DNA of 64,000 nt from Streptomyces thermodiastaticus (GCF_014656135.1 NZ_BNBV01000004.1:16360-80359), one strand, 5' to 3'. Positions 16,399-27,104 are shown, counted from the stretch's first letter. Made by a program: numbers and translations. Notes: generated by a model not told the origin, from the letters alone.

Positions 16399-17539
16399 GC
16401 CGAGCAAGAAGGACGAGCAGCCGGTCGGCAAGGTGAACGTCTCCAAGGCGGACGGCGCCGGCGCCCGCCTCGAGGACGAGGAGGTCGCCGCGATCGAGAA
16501 GCCCGTCCAGCGCGGCGAGCCGATCCTGCAGGTGCGGGATTTGAAGAAGCACTTCCCGCTGACCCAGGGCATCCTGTTCAAGAAGCAGATCGGCGCGGTC
16601 AAGGCCGTCGACGGGGTCTCCTTCGACCTGTACCAGGGCGAGACCCTGGGCATCGTCGGCGAGTCCGGCTGCGGCAAGTCCACCGTCGCCAAGCTGCTGA
16701 TGAACCTGGAGCAGGCGACCGCCGGCCACATCTTCTACAAGGGCCAGGACATCACCAAGCTGTCCGGGCGCGCCCTGAAGGCCGTGCGCCGCAACATCCA
16801 GATGGTGTTCCAGGACCCGTACACCTCGCTGAACCCGAGGATGACGGTCGGCGACATCATCGGTGAGCCCTTCGACATCCACCCGGAGGTGGCCCCGAAG
16901 GGCGACCGGCGCCGCAGGGTGCAGGAGCTGCTGGACGTCGTCGGCCTGAACCCGGAGTACATCAACCGCTACCCGCACCAGTTCTCCGGCGGTCAGCGGC
17001 AGCGCATCGGCATCGCCCGCGGTCTCGCGCTGAACCCGGAGATCATCATCTGCGACGAGCCGGTCTCCGCGCTGGACGTGTCGGTGCAGGCGCAGGTCGT
17101 CAACCTGATGGAGCGGCTGCAGGACGAGTTCAACCTGTCCTACATCTTCATCGCGCACGACCTGTCGATCGTCCGGCACATCTCCGACCGCGTGGGCGTG
17201 ATGTACCTGGGTCAGATGGCCGAGATCGGCACCGACGAGGAGATCTACGACCACCCGACGCACCCCTACACCCAGGCGCTGCTGTCGGCGGTCCCGGTGC
17301 CCGACCCGGACGCCCGCGAGCACCGCGAGCGGATCATCCTCACCGGTGACGTGCCCTCCCCGGCCAACCCGCCCTCGGGCTGCCGCTTCCGCACCCGCTG
17401 CTGGAAGGCCCAGGAGAAGTGCGCCACGGAGGTCCCGGTGCTGGCCGTGCCGGAGCGGTTCAAGGGCACGGACTCGCCCGCGGCCCACGAGTCGGCCTGC
17501 CACTTCGCCGAGGAGAAGGACGTCGTGCACGCGGCCTGA
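16391..17539 (+). CDS. oligopeptide ABC transporter ATPase, OppF type (operon 1)
   Basis: The 382-residue ATPase starts at ATG 16391 with a 40-residue charged N-terminal extension, longer than in the operon 2 homologue. Walker A is GESGCGKST, then [15 protein letters not shown] (Q-loop), signature FSGGQRQR, Walker [13 protein letters not shown] and switch AHDLS. The oligopeptide C-terminal extension has [16 protein letters not shown] and Cys residues (CRFRTRCWKAQEKC). It completes the five-gene importer; a 17-bp terminator follows 20 bases after the stop. Confidence 0.95.
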   Translation: MAEPSKKDEQPVGKVNVSKADGAGARLEDEEVAAIEKPVQRGEPILQVRDLKKHFPLTQGILFKKQIGAVKAVDGVSFDLYQGETLGIVGESGCGKSTVAKLLMNLEQATAGHIFYKGQDITKLSGRALKAVRRNIQMVFQDPYTSLNPRMTVGDIIGEPFDIHPEVAPKGDRRRRVQELLDVVGLNPEYINRYPHQFSGGQRQRIGIARGLALNPEIIICDEPVSALDVSVQAQVVNLMERLQDEFNLSYIFIAHDLSIVRHISDRVGVMYLGQMAEIGTDEEIYDHPTHPYTQALLSAVPVPDPDAREHRERIILTGDVPSPANPPSGCRFRTRCWKAQEKCATEVPVLAVPERFKGTDSPAAHESACHFAEEKDVVHAA

Positions 17540-17558
17540 CCACCCGTCGCACCGCCCC

Positions 17559-17598
17559 GCCGGTTCCCGGCACCCGCTCCAGGGTGCCGGGAACCGGC
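17559..17598 (+). terminator. terminator of oligopeptide operon 1
   Basis: A 17-bp perfect stem, GCCGGTTCCCGGCACCC (17559-17575) with its complement at 17582-17598, encloses a 6-base loop and is followed by GTTTTCC. This is one of the strongest terminators in the window and separates the two peptide operons. Confidence 0.92.
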
Positions 17599-17791
17599 GT
17601 TTTCCGGCACCGGTGCGCGGGAGCGGACCGCTCGGCCGAACGGCTGAGGCCAGGGGCTGCCTCCCGGTGCGGCGCGACGACATCCGGCGGATCGTCTGCT
17701 GATATGTGTGCAGGCCGGCCGGTGTCTGGCATGCCGTCAGAGGCCGGGCCGGGCGCGCCGGTCCGTACCGCACCCTTTCGAGGAGGCGCCC

Positions 17792-19411
17792 ATGCGTGCA
17801 CCCGCGCGCGTCGCGTGGGCGGCCGGTGCGGTGGCGGCCGTGCTGCCGCTGGCCGCCTGCGGCAGCGGGGCGGGCGTCCCCGGCGGCAGCGTGCTCAGCT
17901 CCTCCTGGGGCGATCCGCAGAACCCGCTGGAGCCGGCCAACACCAACGAGGTGCAGGGCGGCAAGGTGCTCGACATGATCTTCCGTGGGCTCAAGCGGTA
18001 CGACCCGCGCACCGGCAAGGCCGAGAACATGCTCGCCGAGAAGATCGAGACCACCGACGCGCGCACCTACACCATCACCGTCAAGCCCGGCTGGCGCTTC
18101 AGCAACGGCGAACCCGTCACCGCCCGCAGCTTCGTCGACGCCTGGAACTACGGCGCGAGCCTGAAGAACCACCAGAAGAACGCATACTTCTTCGGCTACA
18201 TCGAGGGCTACGACAAGGTCCACCCCGCCGAGGGCCGGCAGACCGCCGACACCCTCTCCGGGCTGACGGTCACCGGACCGCGCACCTTCACCGTCCGGCT
18301 CAGCCAGCCGTTCTCCTCCTTCCCCGACACCCTCGGCTACGTCGCCTTCGCCCCGCTGCCGCGGATGTTCTTCACCGACCACAAGGCCTGGCTGGACAAG
18401 CCGGTCGGCAACGGCCCGTACCGGATCGAGTCGTACACCAAGGGCGCCCAGATGTACCTGAGGAAGTGGGACGCCTACCCCGGGCCGGACAAGGCCCGCA
18501 ACGACGGCGTCACCCTGCTGGTGTACACCGACAGCACCACCGCCTACACCGATGTGCTGGCCGGCAACCTCGACCTGGCCGACGACATCCCCGCCACCCA
18601 GCTGAAGAACGTCCGCAAGGACCTGGACGGCCGCTACATCAACAGCCCGGCCGGCATTCTGCAGACCCTCGCCTTCCCGTTCTGGGACAAGGCCTGGAAC
18701 ACCGAGGGCGCCCGCAAGGTCCGCATCGGCCTGTCCATGGCCATCGACCGGGAGACCATCACCCGGACCCTGTTCCGCGGCACCCGCACCCCGGCCACCG
18801 ACTGGACCTCGCCCGTCCTCGGAAAGGCCGGCGGCTACCAGCCCGGCCTGTGCGGGCGGGCCTGTACCTACCGCCCCGCCGAGGCCAAGAGGCTCATCCA
18901 GGAGGGCGGCGGGCTGCCCGGCGGGCAGGTGCGGATCACGTACAACGCCGACTCCGGCTCGCACAAGGAGTGGGTGGACGCGGTGTGCAACTCCATCAAC
19001 AACGCCCTCGGCGACGACCACGCCTGCGTCGGCAGCCCGGTGGGCACCTTCGCCGACTTCCGCAACCGGATCGCCCAGCACCGCGTCACGGGCCCCTTCC
19101 GGGCCGGCTGGCAGATGGACTATCCGCTCATCCAGAACTTCCTGCAGCCGCTGTACTACACCGACGCCTCCTCCAACGACGGCACGTGGTCGAACGCGAC
19201 CTTCGACCGGCTGGTCGACCAGGCCAACGCCACCCGCGACCGGGCCACCGCGATCCGGCTGTTCCAGCAGGCCGAACGCGTCGTGCGGGACGAGATGGCC
19301 GCCATCCCGCTGTGGTACCAGAACGGCAGCGCCGGCTACTCCGACCGGCTGCACGACGTCGCGCTCAACCCGTTCAGCGTGCCCGTCTACGACGAGATCA
19401 GGGTGGGCTGA
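17792..19411 (+). CDS. oligopeptide ABC transporter substrate-binding lipoprotein (operon 2)
   Basis: The 539-residue SBP_bac_5 lipoprotein starts at ATG 17792 after AGGAGG. The signal peptide ends at lipobox LAAC near residue 20. It shares the family plan of the operon 1 protein (GDPQNPLEPANT, GWRFSNGEPVTARSFVDAWNY, VGNGPYRIES, GLSMAIDRETI, IPLWYQNGSAGYS) but is clearly divergent elsewhere. It has a CGRACTYRP segment with two Cys near residue 355 that is absent from the operon 1 protein. It therefore likely binds a different peptide set. The gap to its permease is only 6 bases with no hairpins, unlike operon 1. Confidence 0.92.
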   Translation: MRAPARVAWAAGAVAAVLPLAACGSGAGVPGGSVLSSSWGDPQNPLEPANTNEVQGGKVLDMIFRGLKRYDPRTGKAENMLAEKIETTDARTYTITVKPGWRFSNGEPVTARSFVDAWNYGASLKNHQKNAYFFGYIEGYDKVHPAEGRQTADTLSGLTVTGPRTFTVRLSQPFSSFPDTLGYVAFAPLPRMFFTDHKAWLDKPVGNGPYRIESYTKGAQMYLRKWDAYPGPDKARNDGVTLLVYTDSTTAYTDVLAGNLDLADDIPATQLKNVRKDLDGRYINSPAGILQTLAFPFWDKAWNTEGARKVRIGLSMAIDRETITRTLFRGTRTPATDWTSPVLGKAGGYQPGLCGRACTYRPAEAKRLIQEGGGLPGGQVRITYNADSGSHKEWVDAVCNSINNALGDDHACVGSPVGTFADFRNRIAQHRVTGPFRAGWQMDYPLIQNFLQPLYYTDASSNDGTWSNATFDRLVDQANATRDRATAIRLFQQAERVVRDEMAAIPLWYQNGSAGYSDRLHDVALNPFSVPVYDEIRVG

Positions 19412-19417
19412 GCCGCC

Positions 19418-20341
19418 ATGGGACGGTACGTCGTGCGACGCCTGCTGCAGATGATCCCGGTGTTCGCGGGCGCCACCGCGCTGCTCTTCGTCATGGTCAA
19501 CGTCATGGGCGACCCGGTCGCCGGCCTGTGCGGGGAACGCGCCTGCGACACCGCCACCGCCGCCCAGCTCAAGCGGGAGTTCGGCCTCGACCAGCCGCTG
19601 TGGCGGCAGTACGCGACCTACATGGGCAACGTCTTCACCGGCGACTTCGGCACCGCGTTCAACGGCCGGCCGGTGATCGAGCTGATGGCCTCGGCGTTCC
19701 CCGTCACCGTCCGGCTCACCCTGGTCGCCGTCGTCTTCGAGATCGTCGTCGGGGTCACGCTCGGCGTGGTGACCGGGCTGCGCCGCGGCCGGCCCGTGGA
19801 CACCGCCGTGCTGCTGGCCACCCTCGTCGTCATCTCCGTGCCAACCTTCGTCACCGGTCTGCTGCTGCAGCTGCTGCTCGGAGTGCGCTGGGGCTGGATC
19901 AGACCGTCGGTGCCGCCGCAGGCCACCTTCGACCAGCTGATCCTGCCCGGCCTGGTCCTCGCCTCCGTCTCCCTGGCCTACGTCACCCGCCTGACCCGGA
20001 CCTCGCTCGCCGAGAACCGGCGCGCCGACTATGTGCGCACCGCCGTCGCCAAGGGCCTGCCGCGGCGCCGTGTCGTGGTCAGGCATCTGCTGCGCAACTC
20101 GCTCATCCCCGTGGTCACCTTCATCGGCACCGACGTCGGCGCGCTGATGGGCGGCGCCATCGTCACCGAGCGCATCTTCAACATCCACGGCGTCGGCTAC
20201 CAGCTGTACCAGGGCATCCTCCGGCAGAACACCCAGACCGTCGTCGGCTTCGTCACCGTGCTCGTCCTGGTGTTCCTGATCGCCAATCTGCTCGTGGACC
20301 TGCTGTACGCCGTCCTCGACCCCAGGATCCGCTATGCCTGA
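19418..20341 (+). CDS. oligopeptide ABC transporter permease, OppB type (operon 2)
   Basis: The 307-residue permease begins MGRYVVRRLLQMIPVFAGATALLFVM, nearly the same as its operon 1 paralogue, and has the EAA loop ENRRADYVRTAVAKGLPRRR. The first exported loop (DPVAGLCGERACDTA) has two Cys not present in paralogue 1. It starts 6 bases after the lipoprotein stop and overlaps the OppC gene by 8 bases. Confidence 0.93.
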   Translation: MGRYVVRRLLQMIPVFAGATALLFVMVNVMGDPVAGLCGERACDTATAAQLKREFGLDQPLWRQYATYMGNVFTGDFGTAFNGRPVIELMASAFPVTVRLTLVAVVFEIVVGVTLGVVTGLRRGRPVDTAVLLATLVVISVPTFVTGLLLQLLLGVRWGWIRPSVPPQATFDQLILPGLVLASVSLAYVTRLTRTSLAENRRADYVRTAVAKGLPRRRVVVRHLLRNSLIPVVTFIGTDVGALMGGAIVTERIFNIHGVGYQLYQGILRQNTQTVVGFVTVLVLVFLIANLLVDLLYAVLDPRIRYA

Positions 20342-21314
20342 GCCGTCGCTGCCCCAGCCGCAGGAGCCCGAACGCGCGATCGCCGGCACCGGGACCGGCG
20401 CCGGCATGGATCTCGCGGCGGCCGAGGCGGCCACCGTGGGCTCCGGGGAGACGGGCCGACCCGCCGGCCGGCCCCGCTCCCTGTGGTCCGACGCCTGGCA
20501 CGACCTGCGCCGCAACCCGGTCTTCGTGCTCTCCGCCCTGGTGATCTGCTTCCTGGTCGTCATCGCGCTGTGGCCGTCGCTGATCGCCCCGGGCAATCCG
20601 CTCCACTGCGACCTGGCCCGCGCCCAGGACGGACCGAGCCCCGGCCACCCCTTCGGCTACGACGGGCAGGGCTGCGACGTGTACACCCGCACCGTGCACG
20701 GCGCCCGCGCCTCCGTCACCGTCGGGGTGTGCGCCACCGCCGGTGTCGCCGTCCTCGGCTCGGTCCTCGGCGGACTCGCCGGCTACGTGGGCGGGTTCTG
20801 GGACGCGCTGCTGTCGCGGATCACGGACGTCTTCTTCGCCGTCCCGGTCGTCCTCGGCGGCCTGGTGCTGCTGTCCGTGGTCACCAGCAGCACGGTCTGG
20901 CCCGTCGTCGGGTTCCTCGTACTGCTGGGCTGGCCGCAGATCTCCCGGATCGCGCGCGGGGCCGTCGTCACCGCCAAACAGCACGACTACGTGCAGGCCG
21001 CCCGCGCCCTGGGCGCCTCCGGCCCCCGGATCCTGCTGCGGCACATCGCGCCCAACGCCGTCGCCCCGGTGATCGTGGTCGCCACCATCGCGCTGGGCAC
21101 GTTCATCGCGCTGGAGGCCACCTTGTCCTACCTCGGCGTCGGACTGAAACCACCCAGCGTCTCCTGGGGCATCCAGATCTCCGCCGCCTCGCCCTACGTC
21201 CGCAACGCCCCGCACGCGCTGCTGTGGCCCGCGGGGGCCCTGGCGGTCACCGTGCTGGCGTTCATCATGCTCGGCGACGCGGTGCGCGACGCCCTCGACC
21301 CGAAGCTGAGGTGA
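20334..21314 (+). CDS. oligopeptide ABC transporter permease, OppC type (operon 2)
   Basis: The 326-residue permease has a 50-residue Pro/Gly/Ala-rich N-terminal tail, helix 1 (PVFVLSALVICFLVVIALWPSL), FGYDGQGCDVYTRTVHGARAS before helix 2, and the EAA loop DYVQAARALGASGPRILLRHIAPN. The ending DALDPKLR is typical. Its first ATP-binding partner follows after 9 bases. Confidence 0.93.
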   Translation: MPEPSLPQPQEPERAIAGTGTGAGMDLAAAEAATVGSGETGRPAGRPRSLWSDAWHDLRRNPVFVLSALVICFLVVIALWPSLIAPGNPLHCDLARAQDGPSPGHPFGYDGQGCDVYTRTVHGARASVTVGVCATAGVAVLGSVLGGLAGYVGGFWDALLSRITDVFFAVPVVLGGLVLLSVVTSSTVWPVVGFLVLLGWPQISRIARGAVVTAKQHDYVQAARALGASGPRILLRHIAPNAVAPVIVVATIALGTFIALEATLSYLGVGLKPPSVSWGIQISAASPYVRNAPHALLWPAGALAVTVLAFIMLGDAVRDALDPKLR

Positions 21315-21323
21315 CCGCACGCC

Positions 21324-22290
21324 GTGCTGCTCGAAGTCCGCGACCTGCACGTGGAGTTCCGCACCCGCGAGGGCGTCGCGCACGCCGTCAACGGGGTCGG
21401 CTACGCCGTCGACGCCGGCGAGACGCTCGCCGTGCTCGGCGAGTCCGGCTCCGGCAAGTCCGTGACCGCGCAGGCCGTCATGGGCATCCTGGACACCCCG
21501 CCGGGCCGTGTCACCGGCGGCCAGGTGCTCTTCCGGGGCCGCGACCTGCTCACGTTGCCGGAGGAGGAGCGGCGCCGGATCCGGGGCGCCGCGATCGCCA
21601 TGATCTTCCAGGACGCGCTGTCCGCCCTCAACCCGGTGATGACCGTCGGCGACCAGCTCGCCGAGATGTTCACCGTGCACCGGGGCCTGAGCCGCCGCGC
21701 GGCGCGGGCGAAGGCGGTGGAGCTGATGGAGCGGGTGAGGATCCCGGCCGCCGCGCAGCGGGTGCGCGACTTCCCGCACCAGTTCTCCGGCGGCATGCGC
21801 CAGCGCATCATGATCGCGATGGCGCTGGCCCTGGAACCGGACCTGATCATCGCCGACGAGCCGACCACGGCCCTGGACGTGACCGTGCAGGCCCAGGTGA
21901 TGGACCTGCTGGCGGACCTGCGCCGCGAGTACGGCATGGGGCTGATCCTCATCACCCACGACCTGGGCGTCGTCGCGGACGTCGCGGACCGGATCGCGGT
22001 GATGTACGCCGGGCGCATCGTGGAGCAGGCGCCGGTGCACGAGCTGTACAAGCGTCCGGCCCACCCGTACACGCGGGGACTGCTGGACTCCGTGCCGCGC
22101 CTGGACCGCAAGGGCCGCGACCTGTACGCGATCAAGGGTCTGCCGCCCAGCCTGCTGCGCATCCCGCCCGGCTGCGCCTTCCACCCGCGCTGCCCGATGG
22201 CACGGGACGTGTGCCGCACGGACGTCCCCCCGCTGTACGAGGTCTCGCCGACGCGGGGCAGCGCCTGCCACTTCTGGAGGGAGTGCCTGG

Positions 22291-22310
<20 letters not shown>
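21324..22310 (+). CDS. oligopeptide ABC transporter ATPase, OppD type (operon 2)
   Basis: The 328-residue ATPase starts at GTG 21324 and lacks the 24-residue N-terminal tail of paralogue 1. Walker A GESGSGKS, signature FSGGMRQR, Walker B LIIADEPT and ITHDLG are intact. The C-terminal extension keeps the Cys cluster ([14 protein letters not shown]). Long stretches are nearly identical to the operon 1 ATPase at both DNA and protein level, consistent with duplication or gene conversion. It overlaps the next gene by 20 bases. Confidence 0.95.
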
Positions 22311-23388
<1,078 letters not shown>

Positions 23389-23488
23389 CCTCCGCCGGCC
23401 GCGTCGTTGACGCGCGGGCAACGTCGCGGAAAGGGCGCCGACACGGGCGCGCGGCACGCTGGACGCCGTACGGCCGTGCGGGTGCCGT

Positions 23489-23526
23489 GGACGGGCCGGG
23501 GGTTGCCATGCCGCCCCGGCCCGTCC
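23489..23526. terminator. bidirectional terminator between operon 2 and the S9 peptidase
   Basis: GGACGGGCCGGGG (23489-23501) pairs with CCCCGGCCCGTCC (23514-23526) around a 12-base loop. It lies between convergent genes and can serve both. Confidence 0.8.
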
Positions 23527-23590
23527 CCTGTACGGCGGCCCGTCTCAGGTACGGCACCCGTCCGCGCCCGGCCCCCTTCCGCCCCGGCCC

Positions 23591-25723
23591 TCAGGATTGC
23601 CCGCTCAGCCCCAGGGACCGCCTGAGGAAGTCGACCTGGAGCAGCAGCAGATTCTCCGCGACCTGCTCCTGCGGGGTCATATGGGTGACCCCGGACAGCG
23701 GCAGCACCTCGTGCGGGCGGCCGGCGGCGAGCAGGGCGGAGGACAGCCTGAGGGCGTGGGCGACCACCACGTTGTCGTCGGCGAGACCGTGCACGATCAT
23801 CAGCGGCCGGTGCGGCTCGGCGGGCGCGGACAGACCCTCGTCGGTGACCAGGGAGTTGTGCGCGTACGTCTCCGGGTGCGCGGCCGGGTCGCCGAGGTAC
23901 CGCTCGGTGTAGTGGGTGTCGTACAGCCGCCAGTCGGTGACCGGGGCGCCCGCGATGCCCGCGTGGAAGACGTCCGGGCGGCGCAGCACCGCCAGTGCGG
24001 CCAGGTAGCCGCCGTAGGACCAGCCGCGGATGGCCACCCGGTCCAGGTCGAGCGGATACCGCGTGGCGAGGTCGTGCAGCGCCTCGATCTGGTCGTCCAG
24101 GGTGGCGGTGAAGTCGTGGTGGATCGCCTTCTCCCAGGCGGGGGAGCGCCCGGGGGTGCCGCGGCCGTCGGCGACGACCACCGCGAAGCCCTGATCGGCG
24201 AACCACTGGGAGGTCAGGTGCGCATTGTGCGCTGCGACGACCCGGGCCCCGTGCGGGCCGCCGTAGGGGTCGAGCAGCACGGGCAGCCGGCGGGAGGTGT
24301 CATCGGGGTAGTCCGAAGGCATAAGCACGGCGCACGGAATTTGGCGTGCGCCCCCCTGGGTCAGGGTCACGCGCGGGGTCAGCCCGGGATCCTCCGCCCG
24401 GTCGGCGATGAACGCCGTGGGCGTGCCGCCCTCCAGCACCCGCACCTGCGTGCCCGGCCGGTCCGGCGTGGCGGACACCAGGACGGTCACGTCCCCGGCA
24501 CGCACCGCGGAGTGCACGCCGGGCTCCTGGCTCACCCGCTCCACGCCCCGTTCGCCGACGCGGTAGACGTGGACCTCACCGATCTCCGCGTCCGCCGTCC
24601 CGGCGCCCGCCGAGGCGGACACGAGCACGTCGCCGTCCGCCACGTCGAGCACCGCTCGCACATGCAACTCCGGTCCGGTCCACGGCCGTTCACCGACCAC
24701 CAGGACCCGTGCGCCGCCCTCGTCCGCGATCCGCACCAGCTCTCCGGACGGGCTCCAGCAGGGAACACCGGGGAAAAGTTCCAGCCAAATTGGATCTTCG
24801 TCCGCGTGCACCGTCCGGGTCGCCCCGGTGTCCGGGTCCACGGCCAGGTACAACTGCCCGCGCTGGTCCCGCGCCTGTACGAGGAGCAGCGGCGAACCCC
24901 CCTCTGACCAGCGCACTCGCGCGAGATAGGGGTAGCTTTCCCGGTCCCAGACGACCTCGGTGCGCCGCCCGTCCAGGCCGATGACGAACAGCTGTACGGT
25001 AGCGTTCGCGGTGCCCGCGGCCGGGTAGCGGATGTGAACCGGCTCACGTTCCGGGCGGGCGGGATCGGAGATCCACCACTGTCCCACCGGTGTATCGTCC
25101 ACCCGCGTCACCAGCAGCCGGTCCGACTCCGGCGCCCACCAGAAGCCACGCGAACGGCCCATCTCCTCGGCCGCGACGAACTCGGCGACGCCGTACGCCA
25201 CGGACGGCTCCTCGGGCTCGGCGAGCGCCCGGTCGCCGTCGCCCTCGGTGCCCACCACGCGCAGGGCGCCGCCCGCGACGTAGGCGACGTACCGCCCGTC
25301 CGGGGACGGCCGCGGGTCGATCACCGGCCCGGGAACGGGCAGTTCACGCGTGGTGCCGGCCCGCAGTTCGGCGGTGAAAAGCCGCCCGGACAGGGAGAAG
25401 GCGGCCAGCTCGACGGCGGTGTCGGTGGCGTAGCCGACGATGCCGGCGCCGCTCTCGCGGCTGCGCTCACGGCGGGCGCGCTCCTCGGGGGAGAGGTCCT
25501 CCGCGGCGCCGCCGAGCAGGGTCCGCGGGTCCGCGGCGAGGTGCTCGGTGCGATCGCGAAGGTCCAGGTACCACAGCGCGTTCGCCCGGTCCGTACCGGA
25601 GCCGGACCGCAGGAAGACCACGCGGGAGGCGTCGGGAGCGACGGTGAACGCGCGGGGCGCGCCGAGGGTGAAACGCTGGGTGCGGGCGTGCCGTCGGGGG
25701 AAGGAGAGGGGCTCGGTCGTCAT
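23591..25723 (-). CDS. S9 family prolyl oligopeptidase / dipeptidyl-peptidase IV-like
   Basis: The 710-residue serine peptidase starts at ATG 25723. An N-terminal DPP-IV-type beta-propeller spans about residues 30-440 (EFVAAEEMGRSRGFWW near 180 carries the conserved EEM Glu pair that anchors the substrate amino terminus). The C-terminal alpha/beta hydrolase has nucleophile Ser in GWSYGG, Asp in GLADDNV and His in SGVTHMT. No signal peptide is seen, so it is probably cytoplasmic. Members remove dipeptides, often X-Pro, or cut short Pro-containing peptides. Its position beside two oligopeptide importers suggests it degrades imported peptides, though it is transcribed convergently. Confidence 0.92.
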   Translation of the reverse strand: MTTEPLSFPRRHARTQRFTLGAPRAFTVAPDASRVVFLRSGSGTDRANALWYLDLRDRTEHLAADPRTLLGGAAEDLSPEERARRERSRESGAGIVGYATDTAVELAAFSLSGRLFTAELRAGTTRELPVPGPVIDPRPSPDGRYVAYVAGGALRVVGTEGDGDRALAEPEEPSVAYGVAEFVAAEEMGRSRGFWWAPESDRLLVTRVDDTPVGQWWISDPARPEREPVHIRYPAAGTANATVQLFVIGLDGRRTEVVWDRESYPYLARVRWSEGGSPLLLVQARDQRGQLYLAVDPDTGATRTVHADEDPIWLELFPGVPCWSPSGELVRIADEGGARVLVVGERPWTGPELHVRAVLDVADGDVLVSASAGAGTADAEIGEVHVYRVGERGVERVSQEPGVHSAVRAGDVTVLVSATPDRPGTQVRVLEGGTPTAFIADRAEDPGLTPRVTLTQGGARQIPCAVLMPSDYPDDTSRRLPVLLDPYGGPHGARVVAAHNAHLTSQWFADQGFAVVVADGRGTPGRSPAWEKAIHHDFTATLDDQIEALHDLATRYPLDLDRVAIRGWSYGGYLAALAVLRRPDVFHAGIAGAPVTDWRLYDTHYTERYLGDPAAHPETYAHNSLVTDEGLSAPAEPHRPLMIVHGLADDNVVVAHALRLSSALLAAGRPHEVLPLSGVTHMTPQEQVAENLLLLQVDFLRRSLGLSGQS

Positions 25724-25923
25724 GCCCCGACCATATTGGCCATGCGCCCCCTTGTGCGGCCGTGCGCGGGCCTGCGCGCGCGTGCGGATAGTTATGATCA
25801 CTGGCGCATAGTGGGTATGAACGCACTGCTCGTTGTGTGGATTTACCTGCTCCCAGTCCGTCCGACCAAGACCCCGACCCCCCTGACCCCCCGCGTCCCT
25901 GGGATCTTTGGAGGTGAGCCGCC

Positions 25924-26118
25924 GTGGCACTCTCGATTTCGGCGGTGGTGCTGCTGGCGATCATCGTCTTCTTGCTGATCAAGAAGTCCGGCTTGAAAGC
26001 CGGTCACGCGATCGTGTGCATGCTCCTCGGCTTCTACCTCGCCTCCTCCACGGTCGCGCCCACGATCAGCCAACTCACCACGAACATCGCGGGGATGATC
26101 GGAAGTCTCAAGTTCTGA
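25924..26118 (+). CDS. small two-helix membrane protein
   Basis: The 64-residue product starts at GTG 25924 after GGAGGTGAGCCGCC. Two hydrophobic helices (about residues 3-19 and 28-46) flank a short basic turn (KKSGLKAGH), and the tail is TISQLTTNIAGMIGSL. This protein is widely conserved in Streptomyces, sometimes next to conjugation or secretion genes, but I know of no assigned function. It is monocistronic, with a hairpin at 26174. Confidence 0.75.
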   Translation: MALSISAVVLLAIIVFLLIKKSGLKAGHAIVCMLLGFYLASSTVAPTISQLTTNIAGMIGSLKF

Positions 26119-26173
26119 ACGCTGTCCCCGCGCTGTACAGGACGGACCAGAGCTGAAGACCGTGCTTACGCCT

Positions 26174-26209
26174 GCCGGGCCGGCATCCCTCCGCGGTGTC
26201 CGGCCCGGC
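26174..26209. terminator. hairpin between the small membrane gene and the DUF397 gene
   Basis: GCCGGGCCGG (26174-26183) pairs with CCGGCCCGGC (26200-26209), 10 bp with a 16-base loop. It starts 56 bases after the stop of the small membrane protein and lies downstream of the convergent DUF397 gene too. The rest of 26210-26406 shows no supportable gene. Confidence 0.75.
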
Positions 26210-26406
26210 GGGGCGTGTCTGCCTGTCCGCCTCGGGCGCCCGCGCCTCGGCGCCGTCCTCGGTCCTTCCGCAACGACTCCGTCCTGCCCGCACCTCTCCC
26301 TGCCCCCGGGCCTGCCCGCGCTGTGCGCGGGGGCAACGTGCCGTGTCCGACCGGCGGTTCGCTGGTGTGGGGCCCGCCGCATGCACGGCGACGAGCCCCG
26401 GCGCCG

Positions 26407-26616
26407 TCATGCCGTGGCCGCGTACGGGCGGAACTGGGCCCAGACAGTGGCGGGGAAGGCAAGCCGCGGCCCGTGGACGTTCCTCGAGTCGCGGACGTGC
26501 ACCGTGCCGGGTTCGGTGGCGATCTCCACGCAGGAGTCGACCTCACTGCCGCTGCGGTAGCTGTTCTTGAACCACGTCAGACCGGGCGCGTTCTCGGACA
26601 CTTTGGTACGGATCAT
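26407..26616 (-). CDS. DUF397 domain protein (WhiJ/BldB-associated small protein)
   Basis: The 69-residue product starts at ATG 26616, overlapping the stop of the truncated regulator upstream (ATGA). It shows the DUF397 pattern: TWFKNSYRSGSEVDSCVEIA, VHVRDSRN and FPATVWAQF. DUF397 proteins are tiny partners of DUF5753-type helix-turn-helix regulators in Streptomyces, found in whiJ-like and abaA-like clusters affecting development and antibiotics. Its partner here has lost its DNA-binding half, so it is either an orphan or acts with another paralogue. Confidence 0.85.
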   Translation of the reverse strand: MIRTKVSENAPGLTWFKNSYRSGSEVDSCVEIATEPGTVHVRDSRNVHGPRLAFPATVWAQFRPYAATA

Positions 26617-27002
26617 GTCTCCCCCAGCAGTTGCTCGATGAACGCGGCCGACGCACGAGGTGTGAGGGCCTGCGCCCGGATGATGCCATACCGGAGTTCA
26701 AGGATACGGAGCTGCCGGAGATCGGATACTGGTCGGCCGTTGGCGACTGAGGGTGAACGTTCCACGGCCGTACCGTTGTCGAACGTCAGAAGCTCAGTGC
26801 TGCCGGCCGGCCCGGCATGCTCTTCGCGGTCCATGGGCATCACTTGCAGCTCGACGTTGCGCATCTGCCCGATGTCGAGCAGATACGTCAGCTGCGCGCG
26901 CAGATTCGCCTTGCCGCCCAGGGGGCGCCGCAGTGTCCACTCCTCCAGCACGTAGCTGATCTCCGGTGCCGGTTCCAGTGCGGCCCCTGAGGAAATCGCG
27001 GC
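26613..27002 (-). pseudogene. truncated DUF5753 (WhiJ-like XRE) regulator, DNA-binding half missing
   Basis: The open frame starts after a TGA at 27005-27003 and encodes about 129 residues. EISYVLEEWTLRRPLGGK, LTYLLDIGQMRNVELQVMPMDREEHAG and RYGIIRAQALTPRASAAFIEQLLGE are characteristic of the C-terminal DUF5753 domain, normally preceded by a helix-turn-helix domain (total about 280 residues). The first about 150 residues are gone, and the frame ends near mshB, which starts 102 bases away. An internal ATG/GTG could still yield a 112-residue ligand-binding fragment. The most likely cause is a deletion joining this locus to mshB. Confidence 0.7.
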
Positions 27003-27104
27003 TCATGCGCCCCGTCCGCGCGCCGTCCTTCTCGCGCCGGCGCGCTCCGGCGTCCGCCACCGGGGCGCGCGGGCGCCGGCAGCGGGCCTCGTACGCTGGT
27101 ACCC

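Noticed and set aside
17419..20544. A 1041-residue rightward frame over operon 2
   Set aside because: It is the shifted frame of the lipoprotein and permease genes and is dominated by Arg/Pro/Gly, with no recognisable domain.
26108..26410. A 100-residue leftward frame whose ATG overlaps the DUF397 stop
   Set aside because: The overlap is tempting, but the frame crosses a strong terminator hairpin, is antisense to the end of the small membrane gene, and has no recognisable sequence.
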